Assembly (NCBI GenBank): GCA_017619375.1 | Contig: JAFZSL010000051.1 | Coordinates: 186,001 to 250,000 of the forward strand | DNA length: 64,000 nucleotides | Source of the DNA: Prevotella sp. | GTDB taxonomy: Bacteria; Bacteroidota; Bacteroidia; Bacteroidales; Bacteroidaceae | Reading direction: 5' to 3' | Shown: positions 35,164 to 43,336 of the stretch, piece by piece | Layout of the letters: each line of letters opens with the position of its first letter | Position numbering within the stretch: the stretch's first letter is position 1 | Made by a program: the position numbers and the translations under genes | The notes under the pieces: model-generated | Database searches by the model: none | What the model saw: the letters and a program-made list of their open reading frames with translations, nothing else | Told to the model about the DNA's origin: nothing

Positions 35164-36060
35164 ATGAGAAAAGTCAAGCAACTGAAAGACTTGCTGCCCC
35201 TCGCCGTGAAGGGCATTGTCCTCGCAGCCGCCGGTGTGGACACCGGCACGTTGATGGCAGCGGCAACCGACCTCCCCGATACCGGGAAGACACGTTCGGG
35301 CAACGAATTGTACAAAGGAACCACCGAGCACCATGCTACGGCCGGTGCGGCGGCAACACACCCCAAGAACCCTGAAGGCATCCTCACCGAGTCCTTCTCC
35401 CGCATCGATGGAGATGACGAGATGTACCAGAAAGACATCGACGAGCGCATCACACGCATCAGGCCCATGGCCACACCCATCGACCAGATTTCGCGTTACG
35501 CCACCGCACAGCGAGCCAAGTCGTTCGAGGTGAAGTACTACAGCGTGGGGACACGTCCGGTGAAAACCACCCTTACAGCCGCCGTCACGGCATCAAGCAA
35601 TGTCTCCACCGCCATACAGGTGGCCGACCCGGACATGTTCACCCTCGACGACACCATACGCGTCGTAGGTGTCAAGGCTCTCTACAACTACAAGGGGACG
35701 GCATACAACGCCGGCGATGCCGCCACTCCCGACCTCGTGCTCTGTGTCTGCGGAAAGACCTCCAGCGGACAGCCCATCGTCTATGCCGTCAACGGAACGC
35801 TTGTCGGCGGGCAACCCATCGGACTCCCCGACATCGACAACAACACCACACTCATAAGGATGGGTAAGTCGTGTGGGGAACTTGACGTGCAGACAGGGCG
35901 CTTCAACAACATCCCCACCTCCGAACTGCAGTATTGTCAGAACTTCATGGCGCAGATAGAGCAGTCCACCCTTGACAAAATTGCCGCCAAGGAGGTGAAC
36001 TGGGGCTTCTTGTACAAGATGTGGTGGAAGGACAGAACGTCGACCGCGTTTGTCGGGTGA
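35164..36060 (+). pseudogene. Phage major capsid-like protein, probably C-terminally truncated
   Basis: 298 residues. The core KDIDERITRIRPMATPIDQI, the following SRYATAQRAKSFEVKYYSVG, the region with MFTLDDTIRVVGV and LVLCVCGKTSSG, and ELDVQTGRFNNIPTSELQYC closely match a capsid-like protein family I know from Bacteroides phages. The resemblance breaks off after DKIAAKEVNWGF; the last 16 residues (LYKMWWKDRTSTAFVG) look out of frame, as if a deletion fused this gene with the next. A full-length member would be about 80 residues longer. A TATCTTTG box lies at 35116-35123. The family match is from memory; the truncation is an inference. Confidence 0.6.
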
Positions 36061-36356
36061 TGTATCTGGCGTTCTGCCGTGTGAAGGACCTGTTGCGCCA
36101 ATGGGTGGTGGAAGACGATGCCGAATATGTCATACGACTCATTGTGCCAAAGGGCTTGGCTACCTGCACCTTGGACTATTGGGCCATTCTTTCCTACGAG
36201 TACGTCACTGCTTCAGCCATCGCAGACTGGTTGGAAATGACGGCCAAGGACAAGGCGGCTGTTTGGCAGAGGAAGGCTGACGAGGTGGCTGACAGGTTGA
36301 CAAGAAGTGTCGCTTCATGCCATCGCCGTGCTCGAAAGAGAATGGAGGTGGTGTGA
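36021..36356 (+). CDS. Small phage-associated-like protein overlapping the capsid-like gene
   Basis: A 111-residue protein starting inside the end of the capsid-like gene (40-base overlap). It is mostly helical with a basic C-terminus (RRARKRMEVV) and WLEMTAKDKAAVWQRKADEV in the middle. Its place right after the capsid-like gene suggests a phage connector or accessory protein, but I do not recognise a named family. If a deletion joined it to the capsid gene, its N-terminus may not be original. Confidence 0.5.
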   Translation: MVEGQNVDRVCRVMYLAFCRVKDLLRQWVVEDDAEYVIRLIVPKGLATCTLDYWAILSYEYVTASAIADWLEMTAKDKAAVWQRKADEVADRLTRSVASCHRRARKRMEVV

Positions 36357-36381
36357 ATGATGGCGCTTTTCTCGCCCTTTA

Positions 36382-36413
36382 TTTGGAAGTTTGTGAAATA
36401 ATGCCTAATTTTG
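36382..36413 (+). promoter_or_regulatory. Promoter for the small membrane protein gene
   Basis: TTTG at 36382-36385, a 20-base spacer and TAATTTTG at 36406-36413, 27 bases before the ATG at 36441. Confidence 0.75.
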
Positions 36414-36440
36414 TGGCGAGAAAACAAATAATACGACAAT

Positions 36441-36662
36441 ATGTTTGGAACAATCATTGCATTGGCCATCTTCTTCGCTGTGGCGTTGGTGGGATGGGCC
36501 CTGGCCGAGTTGAAAGGCAAAACGTGTAATTATGAGAAAAACGATGACGAGGAGGCTGTTGACCAGCAATTGGCTGAACAATTGCACAAAAACGGATTTG
36601 TGGAGTTGTCCATCAAGGATGTCATCAAAAGCATAAGCACGAAAGGTTTCAAAGCCGTTTGA
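36441..36662 (+). CDS. Small single-pass membrane protein
   Basis: 73 residues. An N-terminal membrane helix (MFGTIIALAIFFAVALVGWA) is followed by an acidic stretch (NDDEEAVDQQLAEQL) and a short C-terminal helix. No family was recognised. It has its own strong promoter at 36382-36413 and a 21-bp terminator hairpin, so it is likely a real, separately expressed gene despite its size. Confidence 0.7.
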   Translation: MFGTIIALAIFFAVALVGWALAELKGKTCNYEKNDDEEAVDQQLAEQLHKNGFVELSIKDVIKSISTKGFKAV

Positions 36663-36732
36663 TTGGAGGCCCTGGAAATCTTGGAATGTCTGTAGCCACT
36701 GGCATGTCCATGGCTTTTGGGAAGGCATCAGC

Positions 36733-36780
36733 ATAAGGAGAAACCCTGGAAATACCATCATTTCCAGGGTTTCTCCTTAT
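36733..36780. terminator. Bidirectional terminator, perfect 21-bp stem
   Basis: 36733-36753 pairs fully with 36760-36780 around a 6-base loop, between converging genes. Confidence 0.9.
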
Positions 36781-36787
36781 GTTGTTT

Positions 36788-38689
36788 CTATTTCACCACC
36801 TGTTGGTTGGTATTGTTGTTGTTATTGCTGCCGGTCGTGGGTGGCGAAGTGGGAAAGGTGGGCGCACCGATGCTTTTCACTTCATCGCCACTTGGCAAAA
36901 CGTTCTTTTCCAGTTCCTCTTTCAGAAGTTGTACGTCGAGCGTGTTGTGGTCTTTGATGAGATTTTCAAAAATCTTCTTGGCGATGTCCTTGTGGATGTT
37001 GTTCGGGACGATGATGTTGCGCCAGATTTCCACCCAATAGTCGTTGTCTATCACTTCGTGGTTGAACTTCCTCATTTTCATCTCACTGATGTTGCCGTTG
37101 TAGATGACAGAAATGATGTCCTTGTACTTGGTGCTTTTCAATGAGTCCTTGCGCCATATGTCGTTGTAACGCAGGTAGTCGCGGTCGATTTCCTCCAAGG
37201 CAAACTGGTCCTCGTTGTCTTCCATTGTCAGACCGGCATCGTCGTCATCGTCTTGTTGGTCCACTATGGTGATGTTTCCCTCGTTATCCACTTTCGGCTG
37301 TTTCTTGACGTGCTTGACGGAAGGTGTGACGATTTCATTGATGGGCCATGGCCATTTACCATGGAACGCCCGGGCGGTGAGGGCGTAAACACCGAGGGTG
37401 AAAGCCACCATCATCAAAAACTTGAGCACGCGCAGGGCGAATTTGGAGGTTTTTGTCAACTTTCTTGGGATATGCATCTTGTAACCATCCACATCCTTCT
37501 CCACCTCGTAGCCTTTCACCTTGCCGCTGTTCAACTGGTTGAACAGGCGGTCGTTGGTGCCCACATCCACCATGGCGTCTATGGGGCGTCCGTCGCCAAA
37601 GTCAAAGGTGACACGGGTGAGTTCGTATTGCGGTTCCGGGGTGTAGACATACTCTTGTTGCTTCACGATCCCGGGGGTGACCTGGATGTCTGCGTTCTTC
37701 ATGTTCTCACATGAGAAATGGATGTATCCGGCGTCGTTCACCTGGTCTTCATACACCTTGATGAGGTAGCAGCCGTTGCTGTCGGGCATCAGTTGGTCGC
37801 CACGGTATCTGATGAGGCAACTGCGAAGGAGTCGACCGTTGTATTTGACAAAGAATTTCAGTTCGTAATAGAACTTGATGGTGCGCTCGTCTATGCGGAT
37901 GGTATTGGTCGTCGTGTCGAAATAGCCGTATGGGCTGGGTTTGGTCACGTCTCCCCGGACATCGATGGTCATGGGCAACATGCCCTCCTTGCCTTTGAGG
38001 TTGATGCGGACGGTGTCGCCTTCTTTCACCTGGCCGTATTCATAGCCTTGGGGCGACTTGATCTTGAATGTGCGGAGCACAAGGGAATGGATGTGCTTGC
38101 ATTTCTGTGGAAAGGCCGGGTGTACCGTGTCAGGGATGAGGTAGATGGAATTGGTGGAAGAAAAGAACTCTTGGTCGGGAAAGTGAAGCAGTGTGCTTAT
38201 TTCTCCCAAGGTCTTGAAATTCATATAATAGGTGAGAGGGGCCTCGTTGCTTTTCGAGGCCACCTTGAGGGGTAGTGGATAGCCTGGCAGGGTGTCGGTG
38301 GCGAGGGCTTGGTGGATGGCTTCCACAGCGGCTTGGAATTGGCTGTTTGCACTGGGTTTGTCATCCTTGGAGGCAAGTGTTTCGTATGCGACGGCCAGTT
38401 CGTTCAACTGTTCCACCAACTTTTTCCCGTCGATGGTGACATGGCTGGTGTTGATGAGTATGGCATATTCGATGAATCCTTCTGCCGTCGCCTTGATGAG
38501 TGATGTCTGCATGTTCTTCCCGTCGGGGTATATGCGGATGTTGTACGCACAATCGGTGGAGATGTTGCGCATGTCGTCTCTGCAGCTGCGGAGATGGAAG
38601 TCATAGGAACAGGCTGAAGGATAAGTGATGACGTGAATGAGGTCGTCGTGGCCTTGTTGCTTGTTGATGTTGATTCTGATGGATTCCAT
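36788..38689 (-). CDS. Single-pass membrane protein of unknown function
   Basis: 633 residues from the ATG at 38689 (the frame is open further upstream, but that part is not protein-like). There is no signal peptide. A large N-terminal region (1-410, mixed alpha/beta, with IRIYPDGKNMQTSLIKATAE near 51-70) precedes one membrane helix (417-437, FALRVLKFLMMVAFTLGVYA). An acidic segment follows (DQQDDDDDAG), then a helical C-terminal domain and an Asn/Thr-rich end. The large soluble part before the helix is likely cytoplasmic. It lies between phage-like modules but shows no phage signature, and I cannot assign a function. Confidence 0.75.
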   Translation of the reverse strand: MESIRININKQQGHDDLIHVITYPSACSYDFHLRSCRDDMRNISTDCAYNIRIYPDGKNMQTSLIKATAEGFIEYAILINTSHVTIDGKKLVEQLNELAVAYETLASKDDKPSANSQFQAAVEAIHQALATDTLPGYPLPLKVASKSNEAPLTYYMNFKTLGEISTLLHFPDQEFFSSTNSIYLIPDTVHPAFPQKCKHIHSLVLRTFKIKSPQGYEYGQVKEGDTVRINLKGKEGMLPMTIDVRGDVTKPSPYGYFDTTTNTIRIDERTIKFYYELKFFVKYNGRLLRSCLIRYRGDQLMPDSNGCYLIKVYEDQVNDAGYIHFSCENMKNADIQVTPGIVKQQEYVYTPEPQYELTRVTFDFGDGRPIDAMVDVGTNDRLFNQLNSGKVKGYEVEKDVDGYKMHIPRKLTKTSKFALRVLKFLMMVAFTLGVYALTARAFHGKWPWPINEIVTPSVKHVKKQPKVDNEGNITIVDQQDDDDDAGLTMEDNEDQFALEEIDRDYLRYNDIWRKDSLKSTKYKDIISVIYNGNISEMKMRKFNHEVIDNDYWVEIWRNIIVPNNIHKDIAKKIFENLIKDHNTLDVQLLKEELEKNVLPSGDEVKSIGAPTFPTSPPTTGSNNNNNTNQQVVK

Positions 38690-38815
38690 AAAATGCAGGA
38701 AAAAGGTGAAAGAATTCCTATCTTTTGCAAATGTAAGCAAAAAAATTGGAATTCTTGCACTTTGTCTCCTTTTTTTTCTATTGGAGGGGCGTATTTCCTC
38801 GCCCTTTCTCTCTCT

Positions 38816-41584
38816 TCACCTTCTTTGGAACACGAAACTCACGCCTTCCAGGGTTTCGCCCGGGGCGAGGCTTCCTACCGCCATGATGCGGAACCATCTG
38901 AAAGGCGTGCCTCGCCGTCGACGCAGGTATTGGTGCTTGCTGCTGCCTATGAGATGCCATTGGCAGAGGTCGTTGCTGCCGTAAAGCAACACGCCCAAAT
39001 GGCTGCCTGCCGGCCCTTGGTGGCAGAAAAGGCCACGGACAAGCATCCTCTCCACCGTTTTGGCGATATGGCGATGTCCAAGTGCCAACGGGCATGTCAC
39101 AAGTGCCACGGGTTGCCGTTCCCCTATGTGCTTTTGCAGTCTCGACACCTTGCGGGTGCTCTCGTTGCGGTCTGTCCACCATGAGTCATTGCCGTCTTGC
39201 AAGATGTCATCCGGGGCATGGGTGGCCATGGCCCAAGCATCCTGCCGAAGAGAGTAGGCGAGCATCGGGGTGTCGTGGTCGGTGAACAGCCATAAACGGT
39301 CGTTGGCTGCATCGTAGGCCAGCCGTGCGTCATCCATGAACGCCCCTGTCCAATCGGGGAGCGGGTGGGGCAGTACGCCCAGGGCGGGTTCAGTGGCTAA
39401 TGCCTCTCCATAGTGGGGCAGATGGCTTGGAGAGGTGGAATGGCAGTGCAATGGGTCGGAGAGGCAGGTGCATGTCGTTCCTTTCAGCAGCATCAGGCCG
39501 CGAAGGGAGATGAATGCCACGGCGTCGCTTGTAGCCACCATCTGCCCTGGACGGCGCATCGACGCCCTTGTAACCGATTGCTGGGCGTGCCATCGGCCAT
39601 TGCTGAACCGGAGGAGCCACACGCCGCTGTCGGTGAAGGCGTAAAACTGTCCGTCTCCGTAAAGTCCGTCGGCGCTTCTTCGGGTGTTGGCGACGATGCC
39701 TTGGAGCAGGCCCTGTCCGATGCTGGCTGTCGCCTGGGGTGATAGGAGAAGGGGAGTACCTTCCTCTGATGTGCGTAAAAGGGTGTTTTCCGTGGAGACA
39801 GACCATGTGTTGCGCACTTTCGACAGGTGCTGCTCGAAGTTCTCCACTGACTCCTCTTCCCATGACATGTGGCTTTCTTCGTAAGTGTGGAGGGTGGGGT
39901 CGTAGGTCATGTCGCGGACCTGTTGAAGGAGCAGGGAGAGGAAATAGGGGCGCTGCGTGCCATGGGCGAGGCCGCTGTCGGTGAAGATGGCTGCCGACAG
40001 CCCTTTCTTGCCGAGGGGTTCGAGGGGATGGCGGGTGGTGTAACAGCGGGCCTGTCCTCCTTCTGTGATGCGCAGATGGTATTCCAATTCTTTCAGTTGG
40101 TCGCCAGGTTGCATCATCATGCCGGGCAACGGGTATTGCACCTCCGACCGCCACCACACCTCTTTGGCGACAGGGTCGGTGGTGGTGCCCCGCACCACGA
40201 GGGTGGCGGTGCGCCCTTCCGCATGGTCGGCGATGTCGGGGCGGATGCCTGCCATGAGTTCCGAGGCAAGGGCGGACTCTGCTTCGTCGGCATCCAGGGA
40301 CTGTCTGGTGGCGGTGTCGAGGGTGTGGTAACGGTAGCGGATGCCGATTTCCAATGGGGAGTGGAGCACGGGACGTGTCGCGGCGAGGGTGAGCCTGTTG
40401 TTGTGGGCGATGGCCCATTGCGCTCCCATGGCGTTGCGGTGGAGGTGGGTGAGGTCGATGGGCGTGCTGCTGCTGTCGATGCTCTGCACTACGAGCGGCG
40501 TGCCCATCTCTTCCGGGTGGATGGTCATGGAATGGTGGAACGATGCGGTGTCGAGCGTCTGTAGCGTGGCGCGACGTCCAAGATGGGCGAAGGTGAGTCG
40601 GGTGGTGCGTCCTGCGCCGTCTGTGGTGACGTCGGAGGGTTGTCGCATGTCGAGGAAACGAAGGGGCCGTGTGAGGAAGATGTCCACGCCTTCCACGAGG
40701 CCGGAGGCAAGGGCGCGCGGGCTCTTCATGGTGATGGTGATGGTGTGGCGGTGGCACCACGCTTCCATGGTGAGCAGGTCGTGCTCTCGGTCGGCTTCGA
40801 TGGTGGTGGGGAGGCCGGCGGGCAGGAGGGCGAAGAGGTTGGAGAACATCAGGTGGCGGCCACCCGACAAACGGAGGGCGGCAATGCCAAGGCTGATGTG
40901 CTTCATGGCGCCGATACCCAATTGCGCCATCTGCTGGTCCAAGGCGCATTCCAACTGTGCGGCCACCATCGTGGCGCCGGTGACGTGACGGTCACCGCTG
41001 GCAGGCCAGTCGCCGAAGACGTGGGATGGCAGCGCCGGGGTGCTGGTGAGGACTGCGCCTGCGTGGTCGAGATGGTTGGAGAGCGCGGGGGTGATGGGGA
41101 TGGTGGCGTGGACCAGGTGCTGGCTGTCCTGTGTCAACGTGATGTCATAGAGCAGGTCGTTGTGCCCCAGGGTGACGTATGTGTTTTCTCCTTCCTGCCA
41201 TGAGGCGAGGAGCGTGTCGTCGTCAAGGGCCATGCATAGCGTGTCGCCCAAGGAGGCGAAGGAGTTGGCGTGGCTGATGCCGGTGGCTATGGGGCAGGGG
41301 GTGGGTGGTGTGGCTCCTGTGGAGGGGGCTGCTTGCCAAAGGTAGTCGAAGGTGCCGTCGGTGTGTGCGGTTTCGAGGATGAGGTGGAGGTGTCCGTGTG
41401 GGCGGTGGGTGGCCACCAGCCTGCTGTCGGACGGGATTACCGCCATCTCCTCACGGGTGGGGAGGATGGGGCGCAGGGCGCCGTCTTCGGGAAGCAGGTT
41501 GACGAGGAGGGAGCATTGTCCCTCCTGGCTCTCGTTGTCGACCTGCGACAACGAGAGTTTTTGGAAGGTGATGTGTTTTTTCAT
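38816..41584 (-). CDS. Large phage tail-like protein
   Basis: 922 residues without signal peptide or membrane segments. The start at 41584 overlaps the stop of the preceding gene (ATGA). It is rich in beta structure and propeller-like motifs (FAFLPAGLP, QFYAFTDSGVWLLRFSN). The segment MVATSDAVAFISLRGLMLLK resembles a part of a large protein I recall from the same Bacteroides phage group as the capsid-like gene. MSWEEESVENFEQHLSKV lies in the middle. A tail or head-tail role is a guess from this resemblance and from its neighbours. The gene is intact over 2.8 kb and appears more GC-rich than surrounding cellular genes, which fits transfer. It ends about 125 bases before the unrelated membrane protein gene starts, on the same strand. 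Confidence 0.65.
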   Translation of the reverse strand: MKKHITFQKLSLSQVDNESQEGQCSLLVNLLPEDGALRPILPTREEMAVIPSDSRLVATHRPHGHLHLILETAHTDGTFDYLWQAAPSTGATPPTPCPIATGISHANSFASLGDTLCMALDDDTLLASWQEGENTYVTLGHNDLLYDITLTQDSQHLVHATIPITPALSNHLDHAGAVLTSTPALPSHVFGDWPASGDRHVTGATMVAAQLECALDQQMAQLGIGAMKHISLGIAALRLSGGRHLMFSNLFALLPAGLPTTIEADREHDLLTMEAWCHRHTITITMKSPRALASGLVEGVDIFLTRPLRFLDMRQPSDVTTDGAGRTTRLTFAHLGRRATLQTLDTASFHHSMTIHPEEMGTPLVVQSIDSSSTPIDLTHLHRNAMGAQWAIAHNNRLTLAATRPVLHSPLEIGIRYRYHTLDTATRQSLDADEAESALASELMAGIRPDIADHAEGRTATLVVRGTTTDPVAKEVWWRSEVQYPLPGMMMQPGDQLKELEYHLRITEGGQARCYTTRHPLEPLGKKGLSAAIFTDSGLAHGTQRPYFLSLLLQQVRDMTYDPTLHTYEESHMSWEEESVENFEQHLSKVRNTWSVSTENTLLRTSEEGTPLLLSPQATASIGQGLLQGIVANTRRSADGLYGDGQFYAFTDSGVWLLRFSNGRWHAQQSVTRASMRRPGQMVATSDAVAFISLRGLMLLKGTTCTCLSDPLHCHSTSPSHLPHYGEALATEPALGVLPHPLPDWTGAFMDDARLAYDAANDRLWLFTDHDTPMLAYSLRQDAWAMATHAPDDILQDGNDSWWTDRNESTRKVSRLQKHIGERQPVALVTCPLALGHRHIAKTVERMLVRGLFCHQGPAGSHLGVLLYGSNDLCQWHLIGSSKHQYLRRRRGTPFRWFRIMAVGSLAPGETLEGVSFVFQRR

Positions 41585-41961
41585 GGATGTCTTGCCGTGA
41601 TGAGTGGTAGTGCCGTGCCGATGCCGAGGATGGTTGTGGGCGCCCCGACCCTCAGGGAGAGGCGGTTGGTGGCATGGCATAGTTGGAGGATGTGTGATGA
41701 AAGCGACTTGCTGAAGAGGCGGAGGAAATTGCCGGCCTTTACACGTCGGCAGGTGCAGGCGTGGCGGCCTGTCGTCTCCTCGCAGCGTCGTGACACATAG
41801 AGATAGTGCTCGCCGGGGTGGTCGTCGTCGCAGGCGATGTTCACCACGTCGCCGGGACGGAGGTCGAGTGCCTTTGCCACATGGGCGGTGAGGTCGATGC
41901 GGCCGTCGGGATGGAACGTGATGTCTCCACGTCGCGTGGTGGGGATGATGGGGTGTGTCAT
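41581..41961 (-). CDS. Small protein in phage-like operon
   Basis: 126 residues starting with MTHPIIPTTRRGDITFHPDG; the next part (IDLTAHVAKALDLRPGDVVN) resembles an AbrB-like or SpoVT-type swapped-hairpin fold, suggesting nucleic acid binding or assembly, though this is weak. It begins with an ATGA overlap with the gene before it and ends with an ATGA overlap with the tail-like gene, so the three are translated together. No named family was recognised. Confidence 0.6.
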   Translation of the reverse strand: MTHPIIPTTRRGDITFHPDGRIDLTAHVAKALDLRPGDVVNIACDDDHPGEHYLYVSRRCEETTGRHACTCRRVKAGNFLRLFSKSLSSHILQLCHATNRLSLRVGAPTTILGIGTALPLITARHP

Positions 41962-42173
41962 CGATAGGTCCTCCATCTGAAGGTGACGGTGGTGATGTAG
42001 ACAAAGGTGCGCGTCTCTTCGATGCGTCGACGATGGGCCTCCGCGTCTGCCCGGGTGGGGTGTATGGTGGAGGCCAGGTAGTAACGGTCGCCGCTGCCGC
42101 GCTCGCCGATGATCACTGCATAGCACTTGGTGCCAAACAGGAAAGTGCTGATTGCTTGGAATAATGCTTTCAT
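41958..42173 (-). CDS. Small basic protein, first gene of phage-like operon
   Basis: 71 residues, MKALFQAISTFLFGTKCYAV at the start, then IIGERGSGDRYYLASTIHPT and a basic helix (RADAEAHRRRIEETRTF). Its stop codon overlaps the next start (ATGA), marking it as the leader of a three-gene coupled unit. A promoter facing it lies at 42394-42425, leaving a long leader of about 215 bases. No family was recognised. Confidence 0.6.
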   Translation of the reverse strand: MKALFQAISTFLFGTKCYAVIIGERGSGDRYYLASTIHPTRADAEAHRRRIEETRTFVYITTVTFRWRTYR

Positions 42174-42486
42174 TTTCGCTGTGTTTTTGAGATTTTCCGT
42201 AGTGGCATGGTACCCATGGTTTCCATGGTTTCCATGGCTTTGAGTGGTAGTTCCAAGAGATTGATGTTTAATTTAATTTATATTTTTATATTTTTTTAGT
42301 AAGTTTGTTTTGATAATTTAAAAATTTTCCTTATATTTGCGCCATAGTTCATAAAAATGGATGAAAATGGCGTTGTAGTTGAAAAACTGAGTGCAAATAT
42401 AAAACACTTGAAAGCAAAATCCAAATATATGTTTATATTTTAACAAATATTTAACATTAGTAAATTTATATTAGCTGTCCCGAACT
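42174..42486. promoter_or_regulatory. Control region with two face-to-face promoters
   Basis: Plus strand: TTTG 42309-42312, 19 bases and TATATTTG 42332-42339, pointing to the repressor gene. Minus strand: TTTG (42422-42425), 20 bases and TATATTTG (42394-42401), pointing to the phage-like operon. The two point towards each other, so their first transcribed bases overlap by about 40. The two boxes form an inverted pair. A short run of CCATGGTTT-type repeats lies at about 42205-42240; the rest is AT-rich. Confidence 0.7.
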
Positions 42487-43290
42487 ATGTTTGATAATAA
42501 TACAATGATGAAGGAAAGGCTGAAAAAAGTGGTCGCTTGGCTCTTGGAGAAAAGGGAGGCGGCATCGCAGAAAAGCTTGGCGAACATGCTGGGTTACAAT
42601 CCTTCGTCGTTCTCGCAAATCCTCAACGGGCATGTCGCGGTGAGCGACAAGTTCCTCAACCGCCTGGTGGTGATGGAGCCACGTGTCAACATCGAATGGG
42701 TGAAGACGGGAAAAGGGGAGATGTTGCTGGAGAAGACGATGGACGATGACCTCTCGCTGTTGGAAAATGGCGAGGAGTTGGAATATCTTACCGAGAACAC
42801 CAAGGGTGCGCGTTTCTACAAGAAAGGCGAGACACTCTACATGCGTGTCAGGCATGTGCCGTATGCCGCCTTCGGACAGTTCGCCAACGAGGCAGACCGG
42901 TTGGACCCCATAGAGGACGACTGGAGTTGGGAGGTGTACGAGGTGGACCATGTGGCGAGGGGCAACTACCTCTCTTTCGAGGTGAAGGGTGACTCCATGG
43001 ATACTGGTTCCAGGCAGAGTTTCGAGGCGGGCGACCGGGTCTTGGTCAGGGAGTGGGAGCGCGACCGCTGGCGCACCTCCATCGGCTACAAGGACCACCC
43101 CTACTGGGTGGTGGTCTTCGGCACCAGCGTACTGCTCAAGCAAATCATTGACCAGGACATGAAAAACGGCACCTTCACCTTCCATTCGCTTAACCCTTCC
43201 CCGGAATACGCGGACTTCACCCTCAGCCAGAATGACATCAGGGCGCTATACCGCATCATACGCAAAAAACCGCGTGAAATGACTTTTTGA
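42487..43290 (+). CDS. S24/LexA-type repressor with helix-turn-helix
   Basis: 267 residues. The N-terminal helix-turn-helix (about 25-60) carries QKSLANMLGYNPSSFSQILN. The C-terminal half is an S24 peptidase fold with serine S170 in VKGDSMDTG and lysine K218 in SVLLKQI, as in LexA and phage CI repressors that cleave themselves after DNA damage. A cleavage site could not be pinned down. An alternative start is the ATG at 42505. It lies across a control region with opposed promoters from the phage-like operon and may repress it. GH20 follows after about 45 bases and could be read through. Confidence 0.88.
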   Translation: MFDNNTMMKERLKKVVAWLLEKREAASQKSLANMLGYNPSSFSQILNGHVAVSDKFLNRLVVMEPRVNIEWVKTGKGEMLLEKTMDDDLSLLENGEELEYLTENTKGARFYKKGETLYMRVRHVPYAAFGQFANEADRLDPIEDDWSWEVYEVDHVARGNYLSFEVKGDSMDTGSRQSFEAGDRVLVREWERDRWRTSIGYKDHPYWVVVFGTSVLLKQIIDQDMKNGTFTFHSLNPSPEYADFTLSQNDIRALYRIIRKKPREMTF

Positions 43291-43336
43291 AACTCTCTTT
43301 ACGATGATGAAACAATCAACAAACAATCCTTATCCT

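Noticed and set aside
39390-40949. A 519-codon open frame on minus overlapping the tail-like gene in another frame
   Set aside because: Arg/Pro/His-rich shadow of the 922-residue frame, which is tied to its neighbours by ATGA overlaps.
35164-43290. An active complete prophage
   Set aside because: No integrase, terminase, portal, replication or lysis genes were recognised, and an unrelated gene interrupts the set.
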